64,000 nucleotides of DNA from Spirochaetales bacterium Spiro_05 (GCA_001603115.1 LVBG01000011.1:17722-81721), one strand, 5' to 3'. Positions 9,560-19,869 are shown, counted from the first letter of the stretch. The notes: generated from the letters alone by a model not told the origin. Numbers and translations: made by a program.

Positions 9560-10912
9560 ATGAAACGGAACATGCGAATTGTCGTAAGTTTTCTGCTGAT
9601 CGCCTGTATGAGTTTCTCTCTGTTCGCCGCCGGACAGACCGAAGCTGCAAAGGCACCTGCACGCAAGGTCATCAACCTGTGGAGCTTCACCGATGAAGTC
9701 CCCAAGATGATCGACAAGTACAAGGAACTGAACCCCAATTGGGATTATGATGTGAACGTCACCATCATTGCCACCACCGACGGTGCCTATCAGCCCGCAC
9801 TTGATGCGGCATTGGCAGCAGGTGGGGCAAATGCACCTGACATCTACACTGCAGAATCCGCTTTTGTGTTGAAGTACACCCAAGGTGATGCTTCCCATTT
9901 TGCGGCTCCCTACAAGTCCTTGGGCATCGATGTTGCCAAGAAGCTGAAGGAAGCTGACATCGCTCCCTACACCGTTGAGATCGGCACCAACACCAAGGGT
10001 GATCTGGTCGGCTTGGGCTACCAGGCAACCGGCGGTGCATTCATCTATCGCCGCTCCATCGCAAAAGACGTCTGGGGCACCGATGATCCAGCAGTCATCA
10101 AAACCAAGGTCGGACCGGGTTGGGACAAATTCTTCCAGGCTGCAGAAGACCTGAGAAAGAAAAACTACGCCATCATCAGCGGTGATGGAGACATCTGGCA
10201 CGCCATCGAAGGCGCTTCTGCGAAGGGCTGGATTGTGGATGACAAGCTCTTCATCGATCCTGATCGCGAGATGTTCATCGACGTTGCAAAGACCATGCTT
10301 GAGAAGGGCTATCACAACGATACCCGTGACTGGACTGATGCATGGTTTGCCGACATGAAAGATGCTGGTGCCAAGAAAGTCTTCGGTTTCTTTGGTCCTG
10401 CATGGTTGATCAACTACGTCATGGCCGGCAACAGCGGCGGCACCAAGCCCGGTGAAGGCACCTATGGTGACTGGGCAGTTTGCGAACCTCCTGTGGGCTT
10501 CTTCTGGGGCGGCACGTGGTTGATCACCAACGACAAGAGCCCTGTCAAGGACGCAGTCGGCGACTTCATCGAATGGGTCACCCTCGACAGCTCCGAGACT
10601 GGTCTGCAGTACTACTGGGCCAACGGCACCCTCAATGGGCCCGGCGGAACCAAGGACACTGTTGCCTCCGGTACGGTCATGAAGAAGAGCGACGGCACCC
10701 TGCCGTTCCTCGGTGGACAGGATATGTTTGACGTATTCGTACCCGCCGGCGCCTTCGCCTCTGGAAGAAACAAGACCCAGTACGATGAGACCATCAACAC
10801 TTACTGGCGTGACCAGGTCCGCTCTTACAGTGCAGGCAACAAGAGCCGCGCTGCAGCCATTGCTGAATTCAAGCAGCAGGTAGCTGACAACCTCGCCATC
10901 GCAGTCAAATAA
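9560..10912 (+). CDS. ABC transporter extracellular solute (sugar)-binding protein
   Basis: Signal peptide MKRNMRIVVSFLLIACMSFSLFAAG; family 1 SBP-like fold; followed by two permeases; TAAGGAGG SD. Confidence 0.92.
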   Translation: MKRNMRIVVSFLLIACMSFSLFAAGQTEAAKAPARKVINLWSFTDEVPKMIDKYKELNPNWDYDVNVTIIATTDGAYQPALDAALAAGGANAPDIYTAESAFVLKYTQGDASHFAAPYKSLGIDVAKKLKEADIAPYTVEIGTNTKGDLVGLGYQATGGAFIYRRSIAKDVWGTDDPAVIKTKVGPGWDKFFQAAEDLRKKNYAIISGDGDIWHAIEGASAKGWIVDDKLFIDPDREMFIDVAKTMLEKGYHNDTRDWTDAWFADMKDAGAKKVFGFFGPAWLINYVMAGNSGGTKPGEGTYGDWAVCEPPVGFFWGGTWLITNDKSPVKDAVGDFIEWVTLDSSETGLQYYWANGTLNGPGGTKDTVASGTVMKKSDGTLPFLGGQDMFDVFVPAGAFASGRNKTQYDETINTYWRDQVRSYSAGNKSRAAAIAEFKQQVADNLAIAVK

Positions 10913-10928
10913 CCTCTGATTGGTTTTG

Positions 10929-10959
10929 GGTGCAGGGGGAGCGCAACTCCTCCTGCACC
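10929..10959 (+). other. Intercistronic stem-loop between SBP and permease genes
   Basis: GGTGCAGGGGGAG-cgcaa-CTCCTCCTGCACC, 13-bp stem with one G-U; no U-tract. Confidence 0.7.
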
Positions 10960-11050
10960 TGCTGTCCTGCTCGCTTCTGGCATCATGAGGATGGAAGTCC
11001 TGACTTTGGCTCTGTTCGATGCACGGTAACACTTACTGGAGGATCTGCTC

Positions 11051-12016
11051 ATGCGCAATAAAGGCGTTAACTATGCGAAGTACGGATATATATTTTCCAT
11101 TCCTTTCGTGCTTACATTTCTGATTTTCTCCCTCTATCCGACCATCTTTACTGCTGTCATTGGGTTTACTGACCTGCGGGGTATGGGAAGAACCGAATTC
11201 AATTTCCTCAAGCAGCCCTTTGACAACTTCGTCCTGATTCTGAACAATCCGACCTTCAGGAAGTCTTTGGGGACCACAGCTATCATCTGGTTGATGAACT
11301 TCATTCCCCAGATTCTGCTCTCCTTGTTACTGACCGCCTGGTTCACCACCCGTCGCTTCAAGATCAGGGGGCAGGGAGCCTTCAAGGTCTTGCTCTATAT
11401 GCCAAACATCATCACTGCGGCAACCATCGCCATCCTGTTCAATTCACTCTTCGGTTATCCGAAGGGTCCGGTCAACGACCTGTTCATGCGCTTCGGCTGG
11501 CTGGATGCACCGGCGAATTTCCACATGCAGAAGTGGACGGCTCGGGGTGTCGTCGCTTTCATCCAGTTCTGGATGTGGTATGGCAACTCCATGATCGTTC
11601 TCATTGCCGGGGTGCTTGGCATCGATCCGACCCTCTTCGAGGCTGCCGAAATCGATGGGGCCACCTCCACGCAGATCTTCTTCAAGATCACCTTGCCCAG
11701 GCTCAAGACCATCCTGCTCTATGTCCTGATCACCAGCATGATCGGTGGCCTGCAGATGTTCGATATCCCTCGTCTCTTCTTGTGGGGAGGACCTGATAGT
11801 GCAACGCTCACCGCGAGCCTCTTCATCTACAACCAGGCCTTCAGCGGAAGCTACCTGTACAATCGAGCTGCAGCTGCAAGCATGATCATGTTTCTTATCA
11901 TCGTCGTTCTTTCTGCCGCTCTCTTCCATCTCATGCGGGACAAGGATGAGGCCAAATTCAGAAAAGCAGAGAGACTGCGCATCCGTAATGCAAAGAAGCA
12001 GGGGGAGCTCGTATGA
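11051..12016 (+). CDS. Sugar ABC transporter permease (MalF-like)
   Basis: EAAxxDGA motif: FEAAEIDGATSTQIFFKITLPRLK. Confidence 0.93.
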   Translation: MRNKGVNYAKYGYIFSIPFVLTFLIFSLYPTIFTAVIGFTDLRGMGRTEFNFLKQPFDNFVLILNNPTFRKSLGTTAIIWLMNFIPQILLSLLLTAWFTTRRFKIRGQGAFKVLLYMPNIITAATIAILFNSLFGYPKGPVNDLFMRFGWLDAPANFHMQKWTARGVVAFIQFWMWYGNSMIVLIAGVLGIDPTLFEAAEIDGATSTQIFFKITLPRLKTILLYVLITSMIGGLQMFDIPRLFLWGGPDSATLTASLFIYNQAFSGSYLYNRAAAASMIMFLIIVVLSAALFHLMRDKDEAKFRKAERLRIRNAKKQGELV

Positions 12017-12858
12017 AAAGCCTGAAAGCATCCACCAACATCACCAAGACCATCATCTACGTTGTCTGCATCTTTCTTGCAATCCTCAGCGTCTTCCCCT
12101 TCTTGGTTATGTTCATCAACGCTACCCGCAGCACCTTCCAGATTCAGCAGGATTCAGTCTCACTGCTCCCTTCCAAATACTTGGCGAGCAACTGGGCTGT
12201 TTTCAAAGGAAAGAGTTTCAATCCGGTCGTTGGTTTTGTGAACTCAATGCTGAGTAGCGGCGGGGCAACGCTGTGCGCCGTCTACTTCTCCTCGTTGACA
12301 GCCTATGCGCTGGTCGCGTATAGCTGGAAACTGCGTCAGCCGTTCTTCACCTTCATCCTGGCAGTGCTGATGATACCGGCACAAGTGACAGGCATCGGCT
12401 TCTATCAGTTCATGTACCGAATTGGTTGGACAAACAGCCTCTTGCCGCTGATTTTCCCGGCGATAGCCTCTCCGTCCATGGTTTTCTTCATGCGTCAGTA
12501 CCTGATGGCGACCCTCTCGCTCGATATCGTCAATTCAGCCCGTATCGATGGGGCGGGGGAGTTCTATACCTTCAACCGTATCATTCTTCCGATCATGAAG
12601 CCGGCGATGGCCACCCAGGCGATCTTTACCTTTGTGTTCAGCTGGAACAGCTTGTTCATCCCGTTGATCCTCTTGACCAACAGCAAGAAGTACACCATGC
12701 CGATCATGGTGAGCTTGCTGCGCGGTGACATCTACAAGACTGAATATGGTGCGGTCTATCTTGGCTTGTCCCTGACAGTCCTTCCCTTGTTTGTGATTTA
12801 TTTCCTCCTTTCCAAGTACATCATTGCAGGTGTAGCCTTGGGAGCTCTGAAGGAGTAA
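12013..12858 (+). CDS. Sugar ABC transporter permease (MalG-like)
   Basis: NSARIDGAGEFYTFNRIILPIMKPAMATQAIFTFVFSWN; 4-bp overlap with upstream gene. Confidence 0.93.
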   Translation: MKSLKASTNITKTIIYVVCIFLAILSVFPFLVMFINATRSTFQIQQDSVSLLPSKYLASNWAVFKGKSFNPVVGFVNSMLSSGGATLCAVYFSSLTAYALVAYSWKLRQPFFTFILAVLMIPAQVTGIGFYQFMYRIGWTNSLLPLIFPAIASPSMVFFMRQYLMATLSLDIVNSARIDGAGEFYTFNRIILPIMKPAMATQAIFTFVFSWNSLFIPLILLTNSKKYTMPIMVSLLRGDIYKTEYGAVYLGLSLTVLPLFVIYFLLSKYIIAGVALGALKE

Positions 12859-12903
12859 GTGTGTACTCCCCGTGTGGGGGAATTTGGTAAGGAGTTTGAA
12901 TAC

Positions 12904-15261
12904 ATGCAGCAGAATCGAGAGCGGGCCGTTGAGCTCCTGAAGAAGATGACTATCGAAGAAAAAGTCGCCCAATTGGTATCTGCGTGGCTGGAAATAGACT
13001 TGGATGGAACCTTTGCTGTACGTGAGTATGGGGCAAAGGAGAGCCTGAAGGGCGATTTGCACAAGCAGGTGCTCGGCAAGGGCATCGGGCAGCTGACCAG
13101 ACCCTACGGGACGATGGCCAACGATGCGCATCTCCAAGCCAAGGCCATCAACAAGATTCAGCGCTACTTGGTAAAGGAGACTCGGCTCGGTATCCCTGCC
13201 ATGCTCCACGAAGAGTGTCTTACCGGAGCGATGGTCAAGGGGGCGACGGTTTTCCCGTCCGCCCTGAACTATGGCTCTACATGGGATCCCCAGCTTGTGG
13301 GGCAGGTCTCCAAGGCCATTGGTGAGGAGCTGCGCAGCCTGGGTATCCACCAAGGGCTCGCTCCTGTTCTTGATGTCGCTCGTGATGCTCGTTGGGGCAG
13401 ACTGGAAGAGACTTTCAGTGAAGACCCCTATCTGTGCGGCATGATGGGCATCTCATATGTCAAGGGATTGCAAGGAACCAAGCGGACCCCGTTGGCGACG
13501 CTCAAGCACTTTGTCGGCCACTCCTATGGGGAGGGGGCTAGAAACCACGCTCCGGTACACATCGGTCCAAGGGAGCTGCTCAACACCTTTGCACTTCCCT
13601 TTGAGATGGTGGTCAAGCACGCTCATCCAGGCTCGGTCATGCCGGCATATCACGATATTGATGGAATCCCGTGCACCAGCAACAAGGCCTTGGTGACGGA
13701 CTTGCTGAAGAAACAGTGGGGCTTCGATGGGTTGGTGGTCGGCGACTATGAGGCGGTGGTGCAGCTTTTGTATGACCACAGGGTTGCTTCTGATATGGCA
13801 GAGGCTGCCGCCCTTGCATTCAATGCCGGAATGGATATCGAACTTCCGGGCTTCACCGTCTTCAAGGAAGGTTTGATCGAGGCTCTCTATCGGGGCTTGG
13901 TCTCTGACAAAGCACTCGACGATGCAGTGCTGAGGGTATTGGAAGAGAAGTATCGCCAAGGGCTGTTCGAGCAGCCGTACATCCAGGAAGATGCAATCGA
14001 CCTGAATTCTGAGAAGAACCACAAGCTTGCGGTTAAGGTGGCAGAAGCTTCAATGGTTCTGCTGAAGAATGAGGGCCTGCTTCCCTTGAAGAGCGGCAAG
14101 CGTATCGCCCTTGTAGGCCCGCTCGCTGACCATCCGTATGCCATGTTCGGTGGCTACAGCCCACCGGTGCATCTGCAAGGCTCCCATGGGCCTGAGGAGA
14201 CGCTGCCTTCCTCGACGATGACGATCAAGGAAGCGCTTGAGCTGTACGCCAAGGAGTGCCAGCTGACCTTTGAACCGGGGTGCATGCTCTACGAGAATCA
14301 GGTCGAACGGGCCATATTCTTCCCAGGAGATGTTCAGGAGCAGGATACTCCCTCCTCACATGAGCTGAGCAAGGATACACGCAGGATCAGCAGGGCGGTG
14401 GAAGCGGTGCAACATGCCGATCTTGCTGTTTTGGTGGTAGGGGATCTTGCCGGTCTTTTCCAAAACGGAACAGTAGGCGAGGGCTCTGATACCGCAAGCC
14501 TGAAACTGCCTGGAATTCAGGAAGAGCTGCTCAACAGCGTGCTCGCCACGGGAAAACCTGTTGTGGTGGTTCTTGTAAGCGGAAGGCCCTATGCGATTGA
14601 GGAAGCCGTACAGAAAGCTGGTGCAATCCTGGCAACCTGGCTGCCCGGAGAAGGCGGAGGGGAAGCGGTGGCTCGTACTCTAGTGGGTTTGAACAACCCT
14701 GGGGGGAAGAGTCCGCTCTCCTTCCCCAAGACAGCAGGTGCTATGCCCTACACCTACAACTTTGCCAAGAAGGCAGGGGGGCTTCCCCGTCAGAAACAGT
14801 TTGGGGCCAACTTCCCCTTCGGTCATGGGCTGAGTTACACCAGCTTTGCTTGGGATGATTTTGTCTTGGAGAACCCGATGGTGGGCACTGATGGGGAGTT
14901 CGTCTTCTCGCTTACCGTGAGGAACATCGGCGATGTTGCGGGAGATGAGGTGGTACAGGTCTATATCCATGACCAGATGGCTTCCATCGTCCGTCCGGTG
15001 AAAGAGCTCAAGGCATTTGCACGTCTCCATCTTGAAGCTGGGGAGAAGAAAAAAGTGACCTTTACCCTTCCGGTGGACCTGTTCTCCTTTGTTGGGGAGC
15101 AGATGCAGCGGGTCCTTGAATGCGGGAGCTTCGACCTGATGGTTGGAAGAAGCAGTGAGGATCTGGTATTTGTTCGTGAGCTATCGATCCTCGGGGAGTC
15201 TGCTGTGCTGGCCAAACAGTGGCATTGCCTCTCCTCGGTGGTCGTTTCGAGTACTGACTGA
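12904..15261 (+). CDS. Glycoside hydrolase family 3 (beta-glucosidase-like)
   Basis: GLAPVLDVARDARWGRLEETFSEDPYLCG, KHFVGHSYGEGARNHAPV, VVGDYEAV nucleophile region, C-terminal FN3-like domain; AAGGAG SD before ATG 12904. Confidence 0.93.
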   Translation: MQQNRERAVELLKKMTIEEKVAQLVSAWLEIDLDGTFAVREYGAKESLKGDLHKQVLGKGIGQLTRPYGTMANDAHLQAKAINKIQRYLVKETRLGIPAMLHEECLTGAMVKGATVFPSALNYGSTWDPQLVGQVSKAIGEELRSLGIHQGLAPVLDVARDARWGRLEETFSEDPYLCGMMGISYVKGLQGTKRTPLATLKHFVGHSYGEGARNHAPVHIGPRELLNTFALPFEMVVKHAHPGSVMPAYHDIDGIPCTSNKALVTDLLKKQWGFDGLVVGDYEAVVQLLYDHRVASDMAEAAALAFNAGMDIELPGFTVFKEGLIEALYRGLVSDKALDDAVLRVLEEKYRQGLFEQPYIQEDAIDLNSEKNHKLAVKVAEASMVLLKNEGLLPLKSGKRIALVGPLADHPYAMFGGYSPPVHLQGSHGPEETLPSSTMTIKEALELYAKECQLTFEPGCMLYENQVERAIFFPGDVQEQDTPSSHELSKDTRRISRAVEAVQHADLAVLVVGDLAGLFQNGTVGEGSDTASLKLPGIQEELLNSVLATGKPVVVVLVSGRPYAIEEAVQKAGAILATWLPGEGGGEAVARTLVGLNNPGGKSPLSFPKTAGAMPYTYNFAKKAGGLPRQKQFGANFPFGHGLSYTSFAWDDFVLENPMVGTDGEFVFSLTVRNIGDVAGDEVVQVYIHDQMASIVRPVKELKAFARLHLEAGEKKKVTFTLPVDLFSFVGEQMQRVLECGSFDLMVGRSSEDLVFVRELSILGESAVLAKQWHCLSSVVVSSTD

Positions 15262-15297
15262 CCGTTTGTTTGATGCTTTTTTTACCTCCACCTCCGG

Positions 15298-15332
15298 CAC
15301 CTTGTCTGGTATTCACGCAACCAGGCAGGGTG
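15298..15332. other. Stem-loop downstream of GH3 gene
   Basis: CACCTTGTCTGGT-N9-ACCAGGCAGGGTG, 13-bp stem with two G-U; no clear T-tract. Confidence 0.45.
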
Positions 15333-15421
15333 TCACTTTATTGGCGAAGGTCTCCAACTTCTTGCATTTCAGGTAAACTGGTCTATCATGGAAACCAGAC
15401 AGAGTAAGGAGATGCCATCGT

Positions 15422-16270
15422 ATGATACGACAAGCCCTGTACGCCGGTTCCTGGTATCCAGCAGAAGCGAAGGATCTGCAAGCATTGGTCGCCCAATCCC
15501 TCGAAGAGGCACGAAAGAGAGCCACCTATCAGCGGGGGCCTTATCGGTTTGCTGTCTTGCCCCACGCAGGGCTCTTCTACTCGAAGGCGGGAATTGCTCC
15601 ATTTTTCAACGCTTCGTACCCTGACCTGGAGCGTATCCTCATCGTTGGTCCCAGCCACTATGCAAACCTCAAGAGCGACCTCCTTGCATCTGCACCCCTT
15701 TCTGGATGCCAGACGCCTCTGGGTCTTCTGGAAAGCTTCAACCTGGGTTCAGCCCAGGACAAGTATTTTTCAGCCATCCAAAGCGAGCATGCCCTGGAGA
15801 TGGTTCTTCCTTATATTGCCAGCATGAGCAATCCTCCCAAGGTGGGTCTTGCCCTGATCTCCCACTTCTCCGAGCCTTCACACATTCACACCATTGCCGA
15901 TCAGTTGCTCAGTGAATTGGGGGAGGAGCATCTTCGTTCAGGCAACACAGCGGTGATCGCGAGCAGTGATTTCACCCATTACGGACCGCGATTCGGCTAT
16001 ACCCCCTACCAAAATGGAGCTCCCAAGAAGGTACGGGAAGATGATCTTGCACTCTCGCACCTACTGTGTGAGGGAAGGGTGGAGGATGCGTTTTCCTTCT
16101 GTGCCGCGCATCGAAGCACCGTCTGTGGGTATGCACCTGCCTTGGTGGTGTCTGAGCTTGCCCACCGCCTGAAGTGCACCGGTTGGGTTGCCGACTACTA
16201 CACCTCCCAGGACATCAGCTTTTCCGAAGATGCCAACTTTGTTGCATATTCCACCATTCTCTGGAGGTGA
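15422..16270 (+). CDS. AmmeMemoRadiSam system protein B (MEMO1 family)
   Basis: AGSWYPAEAKDLQALV, LPHAGLFYSKA, IVGPSHYANL, VIASSDFTHYG MEMO motifs. Confidence 0.93.
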   Translation: MIRQALYAGSWYPAEAKDLQALVAQSLEEARKRATYQRGPYRFAVLPHAGLFYSKAGIAPFFNASYPDLERILIVGPSHYANLKSDLLASAPLSGCQTPLGLLESFNLGSAQDKYFSAIQSEHALEMVLPYIASMSNPPKVGLALISHFSEPSHIHTIADQLLSELGEEHLRSGNTAVIASSDFTHYGPRFGYTPYQNGAPKKVREDDLALSHLLCEGRVEDAFSFCAAHRSTVCGYAPALVVSELAHRLKCTGWVADYYTSQDISFSEDANFVAYSTILWR

Positions 16271-16275
16271 TGGGG

Positions 16276-16836
16276 ATGACCAAGCAGGTACAGAAAACGT
16301 TGCTGCTGCTGGCTCGCGAGGCGATTGCTGGTACGCTTGCCCATGCTGCACAGCCAGTGTATGAGCAGCTGAAGCGAGAGAAGAAGAGCCCCTACACCCA
16401 AGAGTTGGGTGCATTTGTCACGCTCCACACCCAAGAAGGGGAGCTGAGGGGGTGCATCGGCAATCTGTGGGGGGTGAGCCCGCTCTATCAGATGATACCC
16501 GATCTTGCACGCCAAGCCGCCTTCTCAGACCCCAGGTTCAGGCCGATAAGTGAGGAAGAGCTCCCCTCCTTGGTGCTTGAGATCAGCATCTTGAGCAAGA
16601 TGCAGGTGTTGCAGGATTGGCGTGACATCCGTCTTGGCAGCGACGGGGTGCTCCTCACCCACCACTATCACCGAGCGGTGTTCCTTCCCCAGGTAGCAAC
16701 CGAACAGGGCTGGGACCTGGAGACCATGCTGCGGCAGCTGTGCCGAAAGGCAGGCCTTCCAGATCTTGCCTACACCGATGAGCTCTGCCGCTTTGAGGTG
16801 TTCCAAGCTGAGGTGTTCGATGAGACTTCAGTGTGA
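16276..16836 (+). CDS. AmmeMemoRadiSam system protein A (AMMECR1 domain)
   Basis: GAFVTLHTQEGELRGCIGNLWG AMMECR1 hallmark (LRGCIG); DPRFRPISEEEL. Confidence 0.93.
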   Translation: MTKQVQKTLLLLAREAIAGTLAHAAQPVYEQLKREKKSPYTQELGAFVTLHTQEGELRGCIGNLWGVSPLYQMIPDLARQAAFSDPRFRPISEEELPSLVLEISILSKMQVLQDWRDIRLGSDGVLLTHHYHRAVFLPQVATEQGWDLETMLRQLCRKAGLPDLAYTDELCRFEVFQAEVFDETSV

Positions 16837-17782
16837 CTTCTGTTATCACCATTGCCGTCTGGATGAGGGCGAACGAGGCCTTTGCTCGGTTCGGGAACAG
16901 AAAGGCGGGGTGTTGGTCACCCGATCGTATGGGGAGCTTGTCGCCCTCGCAGTAGACCCGGTTGAGAAGAAGCCGCTCTATCACTTTCTCCCATTCACCA
17001 AAACGCTCTCGCTGGCCATGTTTGGTTGCAACCTCAGCTGTGCCTTTTGCCAGAACCACCAGATCAGCCAGGCAGGGTATGAGGATGGGCATGTGCATCG
17101 GTATGTCGATGCAAAAGCGATTCCCCTTTCGGCCAATGAGATGAGCTGCCCTTCGGTGAGCTTCACCTACAGTGAGCCGCTGGTCTGGCAGGACTACCTG
17201 ATGGAGGTGGCCACTGCATGTAAGGAAGCATCCCTTGCAACCATCATGGTTACCAACGGCACCTTCAGCGAGCAAGCCCTCATTCGCCTTCCCCCTCTCA
17301 TCGATGCCTTCAACATCGATGTCAAAGGGGATGAGCCGTTCTACAAAAGCATGTGCAACGGCAGCCTCAAGCCGGTGCTCAGGGGTCTTGAGGTATTGGC
17401 GAGAAGCTCAGCGCACGTGGAAGTGACCACCATGGTGATGGAGAGCCGACACACCTTGGAGGACATCCGGACCTTGGCCAAGCGGCTGGGCAATCTAGGC
17501 GTGCAGGTCTGGCATCTGAGCCGGTACTTTCCCCGCTATCGGTGTACCGACCCACCTACCAGCGAAGCATTCTTGCAAGAAGCGCTTTCGGTTGCTTCCC
17601 TCTCCTCCATACCCTATGTGTATGCGGGTAACTCTTCGCTTGGCCAAGGGACCTATTGCCCGTCCTGCCATACGCTTCTGATCGAAGACAGGATGGCTGG
17701 AAATGCAGGTTATGCAAAGCCGCTTGATGGTGGGGTCTGCCCACAGTGCGGGGCTGCAATCTACGGCCGCTTCAAAGCATGA
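16820..17782 (+). CDS. AmmeMemoRadiSam system radical SAM enzyme (AmrS)
   Basis: LAMFGCNLSCAFCQNHQIS CxxxCxxC cluster; SFTYSEPLVWQDYLMEVA; HLSRYFPRYRCTDPPTS; C-terminal CxxC pairs; overlaps AMMECR1 gene by 17 bp. Confidence 0.93.
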   Translation: MRLQCDFCYHHCRLDEGERGLCSVREQKGGVLVTRSYGELVALAVDPVEKKPLYHFLPFTKTLSLAMFGCNLSCAFCQNHQISQAGYEDGHVHRYVDAKAIPLSANEMSCPSVSFTYSEPLVWQDYLMEVATACKEASLATIMVTNGTFSEQALIRLPPLIDAFNIDVKGDEPFYKSMCNGSLKPVLRGLEVLARSSAHVEVTTMVMESRHTLEDIRTLAKRLGNLGVQVWHLSRYFPRYRCTDPPTSEAFLQEALSVASLSSIPYVYAGNSSLGQGTYCPSCHTLLIEDRMAGNAGYAKPLDGGVCPQCGAAIYGRFKA

Positions 17783-17827
17783 CAGAGTCAAGCTTTTCCG
17801 ATATACTCGGCCTTTCAGGAGAAAGGC

Positions 17828-19444
17828 GTGGTCAGACTCAATGGCATCAATGTCGCATATGGCGACCGATATATTCTTAGGGATGCGAACGTGCTGGTTC
17901 GTACCGGCGATCGCATCGGATTGGTAGGTCCCAATGGGGCGGGAAAAAGCACCTTGCTTCGGGTCATCTGCGGGGAAGAGAAACCAGACAGCGGGGAGGT
18001 GCTCACCGAAGGTGGCACCATCATCGGCTATTTCAGCCAGAATGTGGGTGAGATGCAAGGCCGCACTGCCTTGGAAGAGGTAATTGCAGGCTCAGGGGCT
18101 GTCTATGAGATTGGGCTCGAACTTGAGAAGCTGGAGCACCGCATGGCCGATCCTGAGGGGAATTTCAGTGATGCGGATATGGATCGGTATGGGGAGTTGC
18201 AGAGTGAATACCTCGCCCGTGACGGGTATGACCTGGTCAGCCGCAGTGAGGAGATTCTCACCGGCCTTGGCATCTCCACAGATCGTCATCACCAGATGGT
18301 GGAGACCTTCAGCGGCGGATGGAAGATGCGCATCGCCTTGGCCAAGATACTTGCCCTCATGCCCGATGTGCTCTTGATGGACGAACCGACGAATCACCTC
18401 GATTTGGAGTCGATCATCTACCTCGAGAATTGGCTCTCCTCCTTCAAGGGCGATCTGGTGATGACCAGCCATGACCGCCAGTTCATGACCCGCATCTGCA
18501 GCCGCACCATCGAGGTGTCCAATGCCGAGGTGACCAGCTACAGCGGCGACTATGACTTCTACCTGCGTGAGCGGGAGATCCGCCGTGAGCAGCTCATCGC
18601 CACCTTCAACCGCCAACAAGCGCGCTTTGCCAAGGACGAGGAGTTCATCGCCAAGTTCGCTGCCCGGGCCAGCCACGCATCCTTGGTGCAGTCGCGCATC
18701 AAGGCTCTGGAGAAGATCGATCGCATCACCCTTCCGCCTGAGACCAAGCTGATGCAGGTGCAGTTTGCACCCTGCCAAAGAAGCGGGGACCAGGTGGTGG
18801 TGATGAAAGACCTCGCCAAGGTATGGCCGCTTGCGGGGGGAGGGACTCTTCCCGTTTTCCGTGGTGTCAGTGCAACGGTGATGCGGGGCAACAAGATCGC
18901 CCTCACCGGCGTGAATGGTGCGGGAAAGAGTACCCTGCTGAAGACCATTGTGGGCATGACGGAACCGACCGAAGGCATCGTAAGTCTTGGCGCGAGTGTG
19001 AACCTCGGGTACTTCAGCCAGTACTCCAGCGACGTTCTCGATCCCGACAAGACCATCTTTGAGGAAGTGTCTGACCGTGTTCCCATGACTACCATCCCTG
19101 TGCTGAGGGCGATGTTGGGGGCCTTCCTCTTCAGTGGTGATGATGTGGACAAGAAGATCGGAATGCTCAGTGGTGGGGAGAAGAGCCGTGTCATGCTTGC
19201 CTGCATGCTCGCAAATCCGGTGAACTTTCTGGTACTCGACGAACCGACCAACCACCTGGACATCCAAAGCCGCGAGGTCCTGCTCGATGCGCTGGTGCGC
19301 TTTGAGGGAACCATCATGATTGTCAGTCACGACCGATACTTTCTCAAGCATCTGGCAAACCGGGTGTTTGAGATGGATTGGGGCAAACTCAATATCTATG
19401 AAGGTGATTATTCCTACTACCTGCACAAAAGTGGTCGGGAGTAA
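17828..19444 (+). CDS. ABC-F family ATPase (duplicated ATP-binding cassettes), GTG start
   Basis: Two Walker A motifs (GPNGAGKST, GVNGAGKST), two DEPTNHLD Walker B motifs, no TM segments. Confidence 0.93.
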   Translation: MVRLNGINVAYGDRYILRDANVLVRTGDRIGLVGPNGAGKSTLLRVICGEEKPDSGEVLTEGGTIIGYFSQNVGEMQGRTALEEVIAGSGAVYEIGLELEKLEHRMADPEGNFSDADMDRYGELQSEYLARDGYDLVSRSEEILTGLGISTDRHHQMVETFSGGWKMRIALAKILALMPDVLLMDEPTNHLDLESIIYLENWLSSFKGDLVMTSHDRQFMTRICSRTIEVSNAEVTSYSGDYDFYLREREIRREQLIATFNRQQARFAKDEEFIAKFAARASHASLVQSRIKALEKIDRITLPPETKLMQVQFAPCQRSGDQVVVMKDLAKVWPLAGGGTLPVFRGVSATVMRGNKIALTGVNGAGKSTLLKTIVGMTEPTEGIVSLGASVNLGYFSQYSSDVLDPDKTIFEEVSDRVPMTTIPVLRAMLGAFLFSGDDVDKKIGMLSGGEKSRVMLACMLANPVNFLVLDEPTNHLDIQSREVLLDALVRFEGTIMIVSHDRYFLKHLANRVFEMDWGKLNIYEGDYSYYLHKSGRE

Positions 19445-19464
19445 CAAAGGAGAAACGTATGGAC

Positions 19465-19869
19465 ATGCAGTATGTGGAAAAAGCACGCCAGCTGCGCAGC
19501 AAAGGCTACAACTGTGCCCAGGCAGTAGCCTGCAGTTTCAGTGACGTCGTGGGGCTGGACGAAGCAACCATCTTTTCGATGATGGAAGGGTTCGGCGGAG
19601 GGATGGGCGGTCATCAGGCAACCTGCGGTGCCCTCAGCGGGGCTGTTGCCATAGCAGGACTAGTCACCAGCAAGGGGAGTGTGGAAGGTCAGACAAAAAC
19701 GCTTACCTACGCCAAGTCAAAAGCCCTGGTCCAAGCGTTTGAAGCACGTTGCAAGAGTCTGGTCTGCAAGGATTTGTTGGGTGAAGAGACAGGCGTTGAG
19801 TTGCATAGTTGTGAGCATTGTGTAGAGGATGCTGTGATTTTGGTGCAGGAAATGTTGCAAAACCGGTAA
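19465..19869 (+). CDS. C_GCAxxG_C_C family redox-type protein
   Basis: GYNCAQAVACSF...GFGGGMGGHQATCGALSGAVAIAG pattern and C-terminal Cys pair. Confidence 0.85.
   Translation: MQYVEKARQLRSKGYNCAQAVACSFSDVVGLDEATIFSMMEGFGGGMGGHQATCGALSGAVAIAGLVTSKGSVEGQTKTLTYAKSKALVQAFEARCKSLVCKDLLGEETGVELHSCEHCVEDAVILVQEMLQNR

Noticed and set aside
9473-11032. 519 aa minus-strand ORF opposite the solute-binding protein
   Set aside because: Shadow ORF: the + strand encodes a clear SBP with signal peptide and SD; the antisense translation has no recognisable domain.
18092-19486. 464 aa minus-strand ORF opposite the ABC-F ATPase
   Set aside because: Antisense artefact of codon bias; + strand has duplicated Walker A/B motifs.
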